From NCBI GenBank assembly GCA_965229645.1, contig OZ245893.1, forward strand, positions 1,612,001-1,676,000: 64,000 bases of DNA, in the 5' to 3' direction. The notes beneath the pieces are model-generated. The model was not told the DNA's origin. It did no database searches and saw nothing but the letters and a program-made list of their open reading frames with translations. The stretch's first letter is position 1. Each line of letters begins with the position of its first letter. The position numbers were made by a program, and so were the translations under genes. Origin of the DNA: CAXQZM01 sp965229645 (GTDB taxonomy: Bacteria > Pseudomonadota > Alphaproteobacteria > UBA7985). Positions 34,912 to 42,908 of this stretch are shown in pieces.

Positions 34912-34928
34912 GGCTTTGTTGCACAAAG
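34912..34928 (+). repeat. IS5-type terminal repeat at the right edge of the island
   Basis: GGCTTTGTTGCACAAAG is the exact reverse complement of 21871-21887. It reads as the left end of an IS5-type element whose body is missing; 19 bases later the IS1-type element begins. Together with the left repeat it brackets the 13-kb island, as remnants of two copies of one element in the same orientation would. Confidence 0.7.
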
Positions 34929-34947
34929 AGGGGGTATGCATAATTTG

Positions 34948-35682
34948 GCATTGCTGCGAATAGATAGATGTTCTATAGGAATGGGATGATCTGTCCCAAA
35001 TGTCGGAGCGCCGTCCGCACAAAAAACGGCATAGTTCGCGGTAAGCAGCGCTATAAATGCAAAGGTTGTGGTTGCAATTACACGCAGAGTTCAATGAGCC
35101 GCACCCCTATAGACCTACGTGTACAGTGCATTCGTCTTTATTTGGAAGGTGTGGGCTTTCGCGGTATATCCCGCTTGACGGGCGTATGTCATACCAGTGT
35201 GATGCGCTGGGTAAAGAAGTTAGGCGATGACATTGAGAAATTCCGCGAGGACACGGGCGAGGTTGAGCCTGTTAGTGTCATGGAATTGGACGAAATGTGG
35301 CACTTTGTTCAAAAAAGAGGAACAAATGTTGGATCTGGCTAGCCTATGATCGAGATGGGCGGCGGGTCTGCGGTATTCAGCTTGGGAAAAGAGATGCAAA
35401 AACGGGGCAGGGACTTTGGGAGCAGCTTGAAATGTTTGACGTCAAGCTTGTCTGCACGGATCACTATCCAGCCTATCGCCAGATCGTCCCAGAGTACATG
35501 CATGTGCAGACCAAGTCGGAAACCGCCGCCATCGAGGGCTTAAACAGTCGAATTCGCCACTATCTCGCTCGGTTCCATCGAAAGACGTTCTGCTATTCAA
35601 AGGCCGTGCACATGGTGCAGGCAACATTGACGGTGTTTTTTACGGAAAATTGGATCGAATATCTATTCTAACGCACCAATGC
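34948..35682 (+). mobile_element. IS1-family insertion sequence (about 735 bp)
   Basis: Imperfect inverted ends GCATTGCTGCGAATAGATAG (left) and GCATTGGTGCG with a matching continuation (right, read inward) bound a two-frame transposase gene. The length matches IS1. No 8-9-bp direct repeat flanks it: the left flank is island DNA and the right flank is the middle of a MITE-like element. This suggests an adjacent deletion after insertion. Confidence 0.82.
34968..35671 (+). CDS. IS1-family transposase (InsA-InsB frameshift fusion)
   Basis: The first frame (34968-35342) has a zinc-finger-like N-terminus (CPKCRSAV...YKCKGCGC) and a helix-turn-helix. A -1 shift at six A residues (35311-35316) continues into the catalytic part: KKRNKCWIWLAYDRDGRRV, CTDHYPAY, and ETAAIEGLNSRIRHYLARFHRKT. 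This is the programmed frameshift architecture of IS1, not random damage. Both parts look complete. Confidence 0.87.
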
Positions 35683-35714
35683 AAAAAAAGTGTCAACTTT
35701 TTTGGCCGTTGGTA
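35683..35714 (-). mobile_element. truncated MITE-like element (right end only)
   Basis: The bases AAAAAAAGTGTCAACTTTTT, then GGCCGTTGGTA match the right end of the dispersed element in reverse orientation. The remainder has been replaced by the IS1-type element. TAA follows, giving TGGTATAAA 12 bases before the nhaD start. Confidence 0.85.
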
Positions 35715-35726
35715 TAAAAGTCCGCC

Positions 35727-37166
35727 ATGTTTGTTTTGACCCGCCTTGGGGCCGCCTTGCCCCTTCTCGCCCTGACCCTTCTGCCCCAATCGGCGTTTGC
35801 GGCGGACTCGGCCTATGCTTTGGCGGGGGATCAGCTCGGCCTGATTTGGGGGATCCCTTTTGCAGGGATGCTGCTCTCCATCGCTTTGTTTCCCGTGCTT
35901 GCGCCGCACTTTTGGCACGAGAATTTTGGCAAAATTGCGGGGTTTTGGGCGGTCTGCTTTCTCGTTCCCTGCCTGCTGCTCATCAGTTGGCAAACAGCGC
36001 TGTTCATTGGGCTGGAGGTGCTGTTTCATGAATATATCCCCTTTATCCTGCTGCTGCTTGCCCTGTTCACCGTCGCCGGTGGTATCCATATCAAGGGGAC
36101 GCTGAACGGCCACCCCGAGACCAACGTCGCCATCCTCGTGATCGGAACCTTGCTCGCGTCCTGGATGGGCACGACGGGCGCGGCCATGTTGCTGATCCGC
36201 CCGCTGTTGCGCGCCAATAAGGACCGCAAGTACCGGGTCCATACCGTCGTGTTCTTCATTTTCTTGGTGGCGAACATCGGCGGGTCGTTGACACCGCTGG
36301 GCGATCCGCCGCTGTTCCTGGGTTTCTTGAACGGCATCAGCTTCTTCTGGCCAACCCAGGCCATGTTCTGGCCCATGGTTTTTGTCAGTGTTCTGGTGGC
36401 GCTGGTCTACTACCTGCTCGACCGGTTTTACTTCTACCCTCGTGAGGACGCTGCGGCCATGAAGGTATCGGACATGACCCCCCACGCCCCGATCCAGATT
36501 GAGGGATGGGTGAACTTTGCTCTGCTGGCCGGGATTGTGGGCGCGGTGTTGCTTTCGGGCACTTGGACGCCCGACTGGCAGCCCGTCAGGGTCTTCGACG
36601 TCGATTATAAGACTCAAAACCTCACCCGCGACGTGTTGCTCGTCCTGATCACCCTCTTGTCCTTGCGCCTTACCAACGACGAAAGTCGCGCCAACAATGG
36701 TTTCAACTGGTTCCCCATTGTCGAAGTCGCCAAACTGTTCATCGGCATTTTCCTCACCATCGCCCCTGTGATCGCGATTTTGAAAGGCGGGTCGGCGGGC
36801 GCGCTCGGCTTCGTTGTCGATCTGGTGTCGGGCGCCGACGGCGCGCCGATCCCATCCGCCTACTTTTGGGCCACGGGCTTGCTGTCGGGCTTTTTGGACA
36901 ATGCCCCAACCTATCTGGTGTTCTTTAAGGCCGTCGGGGTCTCGCCCGAAGCCTTCATGACCACCTTCGCCACAACCCTGCTGGCCATTTCCATGGGCGC
37001 GGTCTTTATGGGCGCCCTGTCCTACATCGGCAACGCGCCCAACTTTATGGTCAAGGCCATTGCGGAGACGGAGAAGGTGCCCATGCCGACCTTCTTCGGT
37101 TATATGGCCTGGTCGTTCTCGGTCCTCATGCCGATCTTCGTCTTGGTCATGTTTGTGTTTCTTTAG
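35727..37166 (+). CDS. nhaD: NhaD-type sodium:proton antiporter
   Basis: The 479-residue membrane protein belongs to the citrate/Na+ (ion transporter) superfamily branch annotated as NhaD-like or UPF sodium:proton antiporters. It has an apparent N-terminal signal-like helix (LPLLALTLLPQSAFAADS), about eleven further helices, and the motifs GGSLTPLGDPPLFLGFLNG, FLDNAPTYLVFF and GALSYIGNAPNFMVKAIAE. It probably expels Na+ in exchange for H+. It lies directly right of the truncated element and 10 bases before rlmN. Confidence 0.87.
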   Translation: MFVLTRLGAALPLLALTLLPQSAFAADSAYALAGDQLGLIWGIPFAGMLLSIALFPVLAPHFWHENFGKIAGFWAVCFLVPCLLLISWQTALFIGLEVLFHEYIPFILLLLALFTVAGGIHIKGTLNGHPETNVAILVIGTLLASWMGTTGAAMLLIRPLLRANKDRKYRVHTVVFFIFLVANIGGSLTPLGDPPLFLGFLNGISFFWPTQAMFWPMVFVSVLVALVYYLLDRFYFYPREDAAAMKVSDMTPHAPIQIEGWVNFALLAGIVGAVLLSGTWTPDWQPVRVFDVDYKTQNLTRDVLLVLITLLSLRLTNDESRANNGFNWFPIVEVAKLFIGIFLTIAPVIAILKGGSAGALGFVVDLVSGADGAPIPSAYFWATGLLSGFLDNAPTYLVFFKAVGVSPEAFMTTFATTLLAISMGAVFMGALSYIGNAPNFMVKAIAETEKVPMPTFFGYMAWSFSVLMPIFVLVMFVFL

Positions 37167-37176
37167 TCCCGCGCCT

Positions 37177-38298
37177 ATGACAAACGCTTCCCTCATCGGG
37201 TTGAACCGTGAGGAACTGCGGGACGCCGTTGTGGCTTTGGGGCATCCCGCCTTTCGGGCCAAACAGCTTTGGCACTGGATCTACCATCGCGGCGCGCGCG
37301 ATTTTGACGCCATGTCCAACCTTTCCAAGGCGTTTCGCCAGGACTTGCAGGAGACTTACAGCCTCGCGCGGCCTCGGGTCGCCCAAGCCCTGAATTCAAC
37401 CGATGGCACCGCCAAGTGGTTGCTGGCTTTTGACGATGGGCAAGAGGCCGAAACCGTCCATATCCCCGAGGCTGACCGGGGCACCCTGTGCGTGTCTTCG
37501 CAAGTCGGCTGTACCCTCACCTGCAAATTCTGCCACACGGGCACGCAGCGGCTGGTGCGCAATTTGACCGCTGCGGAAATTTTGGGCCAGTTCATGCTGG
37601 CGCGCGATGCCTTTGGCGAGTGGCCGACGCCCTCGGGCGGCACGCGCCTGATTTCCAACGTCGTCATGATGGGCATGGGCGAACCGCTCTACAACTACGA
37701 CGCGGTCAAAACCGCCTTGCAAATCCTGATGGACGGGGAGGGCCTGTCCCTATCAAAGCGCCGGATCACCCTGTCCACCTCGGGCGTCGTGCCAGAAATG
37801 CGCCGTTGCGGGACCGAGCTCAATGTCAATTTGGCCGTGTCGTTGCACGCGGTTGACAACGATACGCGCGACGCGATCATGCCGATCAACAAAAAATACC
37901 CGCTGGAGGTCTTGCTGGACGCCTGTCGAACCTATCCTGGCGTTTCCAACGCGCGCCGCATCACCTTTGAGTACGTCATGCTCAAAGGGGTCAATGACAG
38001 CGACGCCGACGCCCGCCGCCTGGTGAAGTTGCTGGCGCGCATCCCTGCCAAGGTCAACTTGATCCCGTTTAACCCCTGGCCAGGCTCACCATACGCCTGC
38101 TCTCACCCGCTGCGCATTGCACGTTTCCAAGACGTGGTGGTCGGCGCGGGCCTCTCCGCGCCCGTGCGGCAGACGCGCGGTGAGGACATCATGGCCGCTT
38201 GCGGGCAACTCAAATCCGCGTCCCAGCGCCTATCGCGCAAACAACGCGATCAACTCGCCGCCGATCACTTACGCGCCCAAGTCGCGGCGGTTGATTGA
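37177..38298 (+). CDS. rlmN: 23S rRNA A2503 / tRNA A37 C2-methyltransferase RlmN
   Basis: RlmN is a radical SAM enzyme that methylates C2 of A2503 in 23S rRNA and A37 in some tRNAs. The 373-residue protein has the cluster motif CTLTCKFC (about 112-119), GMGEPLYNYD, and the C-terminal cysteine region. The ATG at 37177 gives the normal length. The stop TGA abuts a mini-hairpin beginning TACCAG, another trace of the mobile element at a stop codon. Confidence 0.95.
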   Translation: MTNASLIGLNREELRDAVVALGHPAFRAKQLWHWIYHRGARDFDAMSNLSKAFRQDLQETYSLARPRVAQALNSTDGTAKWLLAFDDGQEAETVHIPEADRGTLCVSSQVGCTLTCKFCHTGTQRLVRNLTAAEILGQFMLARDAFGEWPTPSGGTRLISNVVMMGMGEPLYNYDAVKTALQILMDGEGLSLSKRRITLSTSGVVPEMRRCGTELNVNLAVSLHAVDNDTRDAIMPINKKYPLEVLLDACRTYPGVSNARRITFEYVMLKGVNDSDADARRLVKLLARIPAKVNLIPFNPWPGSPYACSHPLRIARFQDVVVGAGLSAPVRQTRGEDIMAACGQLKSASQRLSRKQRDQLAADHLRAQVAAVD

Positions 38299-38324
38299 TA
38301 CCAGTTCGCCTTAGGAACTGGTAT
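38298..38324 (+). repeat. mini-hairpin with the ends of the mobile element; possible promoter
   Basis: ATACCAGTTC and GGAACTGGTAT form a perfect stem around a short loop directly at the rlmN stop codon. The right arm continues into TGGTATAATTG, an extended -10-like sequence, about 100 bases before the PhyH gene. It may be a shrunken element copy, since the flanks are TGA and TAA. Confidence 0.55.
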
Positions 38325-38330
38325 AATTGC

Positions 38331-38396
38331 AGTGGGAGCGCAGCCTGCGTGACGCTTGAACTTGGGCCCAGGGGTCGTTTTCAAAGACCCTTGATA
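38331..38396 (+). repeat. second dispersed repeat (GTGGGAGCGCAGCC family)
   Basis: GTGGGAGCGCAGCCTGCGTG, GACGCTTGAAC and GGGGTCGTTTTCAAAGACCC repeat the unit at 6441-6504 almost base for base. It lies between rlmN and the PhyH gene. Confidence 0.7.
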
Positions 38397-38424
38397 TAAG
38401 CACAATGCAAAGTAGGAGCCTAAC

Positions 38425-39138
38425 ATGCGAACAGCTGATGATCAGATCGTGGACCACTATTTTGAGCACGGCTTTGCCATTCTTCCAGAGTGGCTGGACG
38501 GTGACGAAACAAGAATGTTAGCCAATATATGTGACACTCTGTTAAGCGAACCACCCGACGATAACATGGGTGGCCAGGCTCACGACATCGGCCGTGGACA
38601 TGACCGTCGGTTTCTCCGGCACCGACATCAAGATTTTTCCGATCTTGCCTCGTTTATTTTGGGCGCAGACATGAAAGCATTTCTCTTGCCGTTCATCGGC
38701 AAGACGCCGCACTTGTTTAACGAGCAATTTGTCGTAAAAGGCCCCAAGACTGGCTCTGCGTTCGGGTGGCACCAGGATGGGGGGTACGTAGGATTTGAGC
38801 ACAATCCTTACATCTCCGTCTGGTTTGCCCTAGACGACACGACCGAAGACAATGGTCCCGTTTTCGTTCTTCCGCGAAATCTCCGGCACGACACCGCGCT
38901 TATTGAGCACCATTGGGATCCCGAAGCAAAGGAAATGGTTGGTTACAAAGGAGCAGACTTGGGGCTTGCTGCAGTGGTCCCCGCAGGCTCAATTGTTCTA
39001 TTCTCGTCAGTGACACTCCATCGATCATCACGCAACACCACCGAAAAATCGCGAAGAGCCTATCTTGCGCAATACTCAAGCGAAGCTCTAATTGATCCTG
39101 AGACGCAGCGGCCGAAGAGATTTGCCACTGCTCTATAA
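38425..39138 (+). CDS. phytanoyl-CoA dioxygenase (PhyH) family protein
   Basis: This Fe(II)/2-oxoglutarate-dependent oxygenase of 237 residues has the iron-binding facial triad HQD (H116, D118) and a distal histidine at H199 (VTLHRSSRNTT), with an arginine close after it for 2-oxoglutarate. The substrate is unknown; PhyH-family members hydroxylate varied small molecules such as acyl-CoAs, ectoine and natural-product intermediates. Its base composition is less GC-rich than its neighbours. It is flanked by copies of the second repeat family in inverted orientation, which suggests transfer as a single-gene cassette. Confidence 0.83.
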   Translation: MRTADDQIVDHYFEHGFAILPEWLDGDETRMLANICDTLLSEPPDDNMGGQAHDIGRGHDRRFLRHRHQDFSDLASFILGADMKAFLLPFIGKTPHLFNEQFVVKGPKTGSAFGWHQDGGYVGFEHNPYISVWFALDDTTEDNGPVFVLPRNLRHDTALIEHHWDPEAKEMVGYKGADLGLAAVVPAGSIVLFSSVTLHRSSRNTTEKSRRAYLAQYSSEALIDPETQRPKRFATAL

Positions 39139-39159
39139 GAACGAACCGCGCTGAAACTA

Positions 39160-39222
39160 AGACCAAGGGTCGTTTTCAACGATTCTTTTGTTGCGTTCAA
39201 GGTAAGCGTCCGCTGTGGGAGC
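39160..39222 (-). repeat. second dispersed repeat, diverged inverted copy
   Basis: AAGGGTCGTTTTCAACGATT, then GTTCAAGGTAAGCGTC and GCTGTGGGAGC match the unit at 38331-38396 in the opposite orientation with several changes. It brackets the PhyH gene on the right. Confidence 0.5.
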
Positions 39223-39232
39223 CCTTGATTTT

Positions 39233-39765
39233 TCAGATGTTGCCGCCCAGGGCATTGAACTCCCATGGCAAGAGCTCATGGATGCGGGTGATCTTATGAT
39301 CCGCGATACGAACAAGGACCCAAGTGAGCCATGCTTGGGGATCTGCCCTGCTGAGCTCGGCGGTCTCTAATACCAGCGGCGAAAAAAGTTGACACTTTTT
39401 TAGCCGTTTTATGTCTCACGGCAGAAACGCTTCGCGTTTCGCCTCCGACGGGGCCTTCGCTTATACCCCGAGGCGCTTTCTTAGCTCATCTCGGCGCCGC
39501 TACGGGGGCCGCAGTCGCGGCCCTTATACCAGCGAATAAAGGAGTCATTTTAAATCGCCGCTGGTATAAGAGGGTAAAGGCAATGGGCCCCAGCAAGCGA
39601 TGACTTGCCAAAGAGTTTGGGACGCTGATCGTGGAGCCAGAGTTCGAGGGCGTCGAAGACGGGTTTGGCCTCTGCCTGACGCAGGGCGACCCTGTCGGCT
39701 GGGGCCAGCCCCCACGCCTTTTGCTCACCGAACAGACCATTGACGCCTGAATAGCCGTCCGCATG
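39233..39765 (-). pseudogene. IS66-family transposase relic interrupted by a MITE
   Basis: On the minus strand, 39765 to about 39570 encodes HADGYSGVNGLFG and RVALRQAEAKPVFDALELWL, the central region of IS66 TnpC. Beyond the element, 39367-39233 encodes LSRADPQAWLTWVLVRIADH and KITRIHELLPW followed by a stop, the family C-terminus. The catalytic segment between them is missing, so the relic had suffered a deletion as well. No N-terminal part is present. Confidence 0.78.
39371..39566 (+). mobile_element. MITE-like element, copy 8, inside an IS66 relic
   Basis: This short form of 196 bp has ends TACCAGCGGCG and CGCCGCTGGTA and is flanked by TAA at 39368-39370 and 39567-39569. It lies within the IS66-type transposase relic. 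The perfect duplication shows it arrived by transposition after the relic's deletion. Confidence 0.92.
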
Positions 39766-40118
39766 GGTTTTCCCACGATGAAGGCCCCCACAAATTCCGA
39801 TTCAACCCCCTCAAACACCAATTCCCACGTGCCCGAACAGGGAAAAAATCGATTGAGCGCCCGATTTTTCCGAATAACAGGAAACTTCGAAAAATCCCGC
39901 CTAGAATAAGGGTTTTGAGGCCGATCAACGCGCCCTAGAGCCCCCAAAACCGCCTGAAAACCCCGAAATTTGACAAATTTCCCTGTTTCCGCCGTCTTCC
40001 ACTGCCAATCCCCAGCCCAATAGCTGCGGCCAGATCAAACGTTTCGAGGCAATATTTCAGGCTTAGGGTCGCTTCGGCGGTTCTACGTCGTACCGACGGT
40101 GGCCTCAAATCAAGGGAA
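39766..40118. other. intergenic DNA without a recognisable gene
   Basis: These 353 bases between the IS66 relic and tRNA-Ala contain no supported coding sequence. The one visible structure is an imperfect hairpin at about 39839-39870 (GGAAAAAATCG and CGATTTTTCC), which could terminate transcripts from the tRNA side. Confidence 0.4.
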
Positions 40119-40194
40119 TGGTGGAGCATAGCGGGATCGAACCGCTGACCTCTTCGCTGCCAGCGAAGCGCTCTCCCAGCTGAGCTAATGCCCC
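40119..40194 (-). tRNA. tRNA-Ala (GGC anticodon)
   Basis: The minus strand folds into a complete cloverleaf of 76 bases including an encoded CCA end. The acceptor stem pairs GGGGCAT with ATGCTCC, the D-loop contains AGCTGGGA, the anticodon loop is CTTCGCTGGCAGCGAAG with GGC in the centre, and the T-arm is GCGGTTCGATCCCGC. It decodes GCC/GCU alanine codons. Confidence 0.96.
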
Positions 40195-40302
40195 AAAGCG
40201 AGATCGCGGGTACCCCGACCTTGGAAAGAAGGCAAGTCAGAAAATCGCCGAACCATGGCACCAGACACCGCCGCTTGGGAGGACATGTTCTTGAGGGGTG
40301 AG

Positions 40303-40683
40303 TTACAAATCGCTCAAGACTTGGCGCAGATGCTCGGCCTGATCGAAGCTGGTGTCGTAGACGAACGTCAGCTTGGGCGTGTACTTGGCGCTGTTCTTCT
40401 TCGCCACCGCCGCGCTGAGGGTTGGTCGCGCGTTTTTGAGGGCAAACTCGCAGTCGGCCTCGGGCACCGACCCCAGGGGCACGTAGAAGGCTTTGGCCGC
40501 GCGCAAATCGGCGCTGCACCGCACTTCGGTAAAAGTCAGGCTTAGGGGGTGGCCATTTTGATCGAGCAGATCTTCGCGCAGGCCTGCTTCGCACAAGGTA
40601 TGGCGAATGTGCTCGCCCATCTTGAGTTGGCGTTGGCTCTGCCCACGTCCATCGCGCGGCCTGGGTTGACGACGGCTTTTCAT
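40303..40683 (-). CDS. rbfA: ribosome-binding factor A
   Basis: RbfA binds the 30S subunit during late 16S rRNA processing and cold adaptation. The 126-residue protein shows RQLKMGEHIRHTL, a KH-like core TEVRCSADLRAAKAFYVPLG, and KYTPKLTFVYDTSFDQAEHL. The ATG at 40683 is chosen because upstream sequence has no family similarity. In most alphaproteobacteria rbfA follows infB; here it is 27 kb away next to tRNA-Ala and divergent from an MFS gene. Confidence 0.92.
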   Translation of the reverse strand: MKSRRQPRPRDGRGQSQRQLKMGEHIRHTLCEAGLREDLLDQNGHPLSLTFTEVRCSADLRAAKAFYVPLGSVPEADCEFALKNARPTLSAAVAKKNSAKYTPKLTFVYDTSFDQAEHLRQVLSDL

Positions 40684-40765
40684 GGGCGCGCCTTTGGCGT
40701 GCTTGCCGATGAAAAGCAAGACTTTGCGCTTGTCCGCCCGCCGCCAAGGCCCTAGCGCGCCACTT

Positions 40766-41974
40766 ATGAAATCTGGCATGAGTGAACAGCGGACCCAAAG
40801 GGCGTTTCGGGCCATTGCGGGCTGTTTCTTCTTGCTGGGCTGGCTGATTCCCACCCTGTTCGCTCAGTTTCCGACCATGCGGGAAAATTTGCACATTGAA
40901 GAATGGCAAATCACCGTCTTCATCCTCACCATGGCGCTGGGGGCGATCCCGTCCATGATCGCCAGTTCCTGGGCCATCGGGCGCTGGGGCAGCCGGCGAC
41001 TTGCCCTGTTCTTTCACCCCCTGATTCTGATTTTTCCCGTCAGCTTCATCATGGCGCCAACCTACGAAGTGTTCTTAGGCGTCGGCTTTGCCATGGGCAT
41101 TTGCTCGGGGTTTTTTGACGTCGTGGCCAATACCCAGGGCAGCTTGCTGGAACGCGTGACCGACCGATTTTTCATGACCAGCATCCATGCGCTCTTCGCC
41201 TTGGGCGTGTTGGTCGGGTCCTTGCTGGCCTCCGCAGCCCACTATGTCGGCCTGCCCTTGCCGCAATTTTTTGCGGGGCTTACGGTCCTATCCAGCGCCC
41301 TGTTCCCGTTCATTTGGCGCGACTTCCTACCCTTTGAGGTGGAACGCGATCAGGAACGCAGCGATGGGGCCGACCTTGGGACCGTCTCGCCCAGAATTTC
41401 CCAGTTCTTGCTCCTTGCCTTGGCGGTTTTGATGGTGCTGGGAGTCAAGGCCGAGGGGGCCCACTATGATTGGCTTGCGCTCTACTTCACCGACGAATTC
41501 GTGTGGCGCGGGGAGCCCTTACCCAAGCTGGGGTCGAACCTGGCCATGGTGTTCTTCTCCTCGGGTTTGCTGTTGGCGCGTTTGGTCGGGGACGGGATCG
41601 CCAATCGAATTGGGCGGCCTAGGTTGCTCTTGTTCGGCACCTTGATCGGGCTGGCGGGTTTGGGCTGGTTGATCGCAACGTCCACCTATGGACACGGATT
41701 GCTGGCGGCCTTCTTGATCGGGTTTGGGTTTGCCTTTTTCTTTCCGATTTTCGTGGCGGCGGCGGGACGCTTGCGCGGCATTCGGCCTGCCTTTGGCGTT
41801 GCCCTGGTCTCGGCCATGGGCTGGGCGTCGATTTTTATCGGGCCCCCCTTGATTGGATTTGTCGAACACCATTACGGGTTCCGCTGGGCCTACGCGTCCA
41901 TCATTCCCGCAGCGGCATTCGTCGCAATCTTGGGACCTTGGGTCGTGTTCAAATCCCGTCCTGGCAACCACTAG
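40766..41974 (+). CDS. major facilitator superfamily transporter
   Basis: The protein of about 402 residues has twelve predicted membrane helices and an MFS-type loop between helices 2 and 3 (SSWAIGRWGSRRLALFF). The symmetric second half starts near residue 215. The N-terminus MKSGMSEQRTQRAFRAIAGCF fits either ATG 40766 or ATG 40778. It ends 37 bases before the BKACE gene and may import that operon's substrate, though this rests only on adjacency. It belongs to the general sugar/organic-solute MFS type. Confidence 0.82.
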   Translation: MKSGMSEQRTQRAFRAIAGCFFLLGWLIPTLFAQFPTMRENLHIEEWQITVFILTMALGAIPSMIASSWAIGRWGSRRLALFFHPLILIFPVSFIMAPTYEVFLGVGFAMGICSGFFDVVANTQGSLLERVTDRFFMTSIHALFALGVLVGSLLASAAHYVGLPLPQFFAGLTVLSSALFPFIWRDFLPFEVERDQERSDGADLGTVSPRISQFLLLALAVLMVLGVKAEGAHYDWLALYFTDEFVWRGEPLPKLGSNLAMVFFSSGLLLARLVGDGIANRIGRPRLLLFGTLIGLAGLGWLIATSTYGHGLLAAFLIGFGFAFFFPIFVAAAGRLRGIRPAFGVALVSAMGWASIFIGPPLIGFVEHHYGFRWAYASIIPAAAFVAILGPWVVFKSRPGNH

Positions 41975-42011
41975 CCTAAACGTAGGACGCATCAAGCGAG
42001 GGAGCCTGCGC

Positions 42012-42902
42012 ATGAACTATGAGGTTTTCATCACCGCCGCGGTCACGGGCGGCGGCGCCACCACCCACAAGTCGGACAAGGTGCCGATCACGCCCAAGGC
42101 CATTGCCGAGGCCGCGATTGAAGCCGCCAAGGCGGGGGCCGCCATCGCCCACTGCCATGTCCGCGACCCGCAAACTGGCGCGCAATCGCGCAACTTGGCC
42201 CTGTATCGGGAAGTGGTCGACCGCATTCGCGACGCCGATACCGATGTCGTGATCAACCTAACGGGGGGAACTGGCGGCGATCTGACCCTAGGTCCAACCA
42301 GCGCGCCCTTGCCCCTGGACGCTGCGGGCACCGACATGGCGAGCGCCGAGGTGCGGGTGCAGCACGTCAAGGACTCCTTGCCCGAAATCTGCACACTTGA
42401 TTGCGGCACCATGAATTTTGGCGAAGGCGACTACATCATGACCAACACGCCCGCCATGCTGCGAGATATGGCGCGCCGCATGACCGCCCTGGGGGTCCGC
42501 CCCGAAATCGAAGCCTTCGACACGGGGCATCTGTGGTTTGCCAAGCAACTGGTCGCCGAAGGCCTGATCGAGGATCCGGTCTTGGTGCAACTATGTATGG
42601 GCGTGCCCTGGGGCGCGCCGCCCGACATGACCACCTTCATGGCCATGGTCAACAATGTACCCGACAACTGGATGTTCTCGGCCTTTTCCATCGGGCGCTT
42701 GCAGCTGCCCTACGTGGCGGCGGCGGTGCTTGCGGGCGGGAATGTGCGCGTCGGCCTGGAGGATAATATTTACCTGCAGCGCGGGGTGCTCGCGAACAAT
42801 GGACAACTGGTGGAGCGCGCGGTGACGATCCTCGAGGCCATGAACGTACGGATCTTGGGACCCCAGGAGGTGCGGGACAAACTGCAGCTGCGCAAGGGCT
42901 AA
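42012..42902 (+). CDS. beta-keto acid cleavage enzyme (BKACE family, dehydrocarnitine cleavage candidate)
   Basis: BKACE enzymes use acetyl-CoA and Zn2+ to split beta-keto acids into acetoacetate plus a CoA ester. The 296-residue protein has the family marks ITAAVTGGG, the zinc ligands HCHVRD (about 46-51), INLTGGTGG, and a late motif VRVGLEDNIYL. Next to a crotonobetaine-type dehydrogenase and a CaiD-like hydratase, the best guess for the substrate is 3-dehydrocarnitine. It is the first gene of a four-gene operon. Confidence 0.88.
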   Translation: MNYEVFITAAVTGGGATTHKSDKVPITPKAIAEAAIEAAKAGAAIAHCHVRDPQTGAQSRNLALYREVVDRIRDADTDVVINLTGGTGGDLTLGPTSAPLPLDAAGTDMASAEVRVQHVKDSLPEICTLDCGTMNFGEGDYIMTNTPAMLRDMARRMTALGVRPEIEAFDTGHLWFAKQLVAEGLIEDPVLVQLCMGVPWGAPPDMTTFMAMVNNVPDNWMFSAFSIGRLQLPYVAAAVLAGGNVRVGLEDNIYLQRGVLANNGQLVERAVTILEAMNVRILGPQEVRDKLQLRKG

Positions 42903-42908
42903 GAGGCC

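Noticed and set aside
34968..35671. IS1 and IS630 transposases as frameshifted pseudogenes
   Set aside because: Both frames join at A6 or A8 slippery runs with conserved sequence on each side, as expected for programmed frameshifting.
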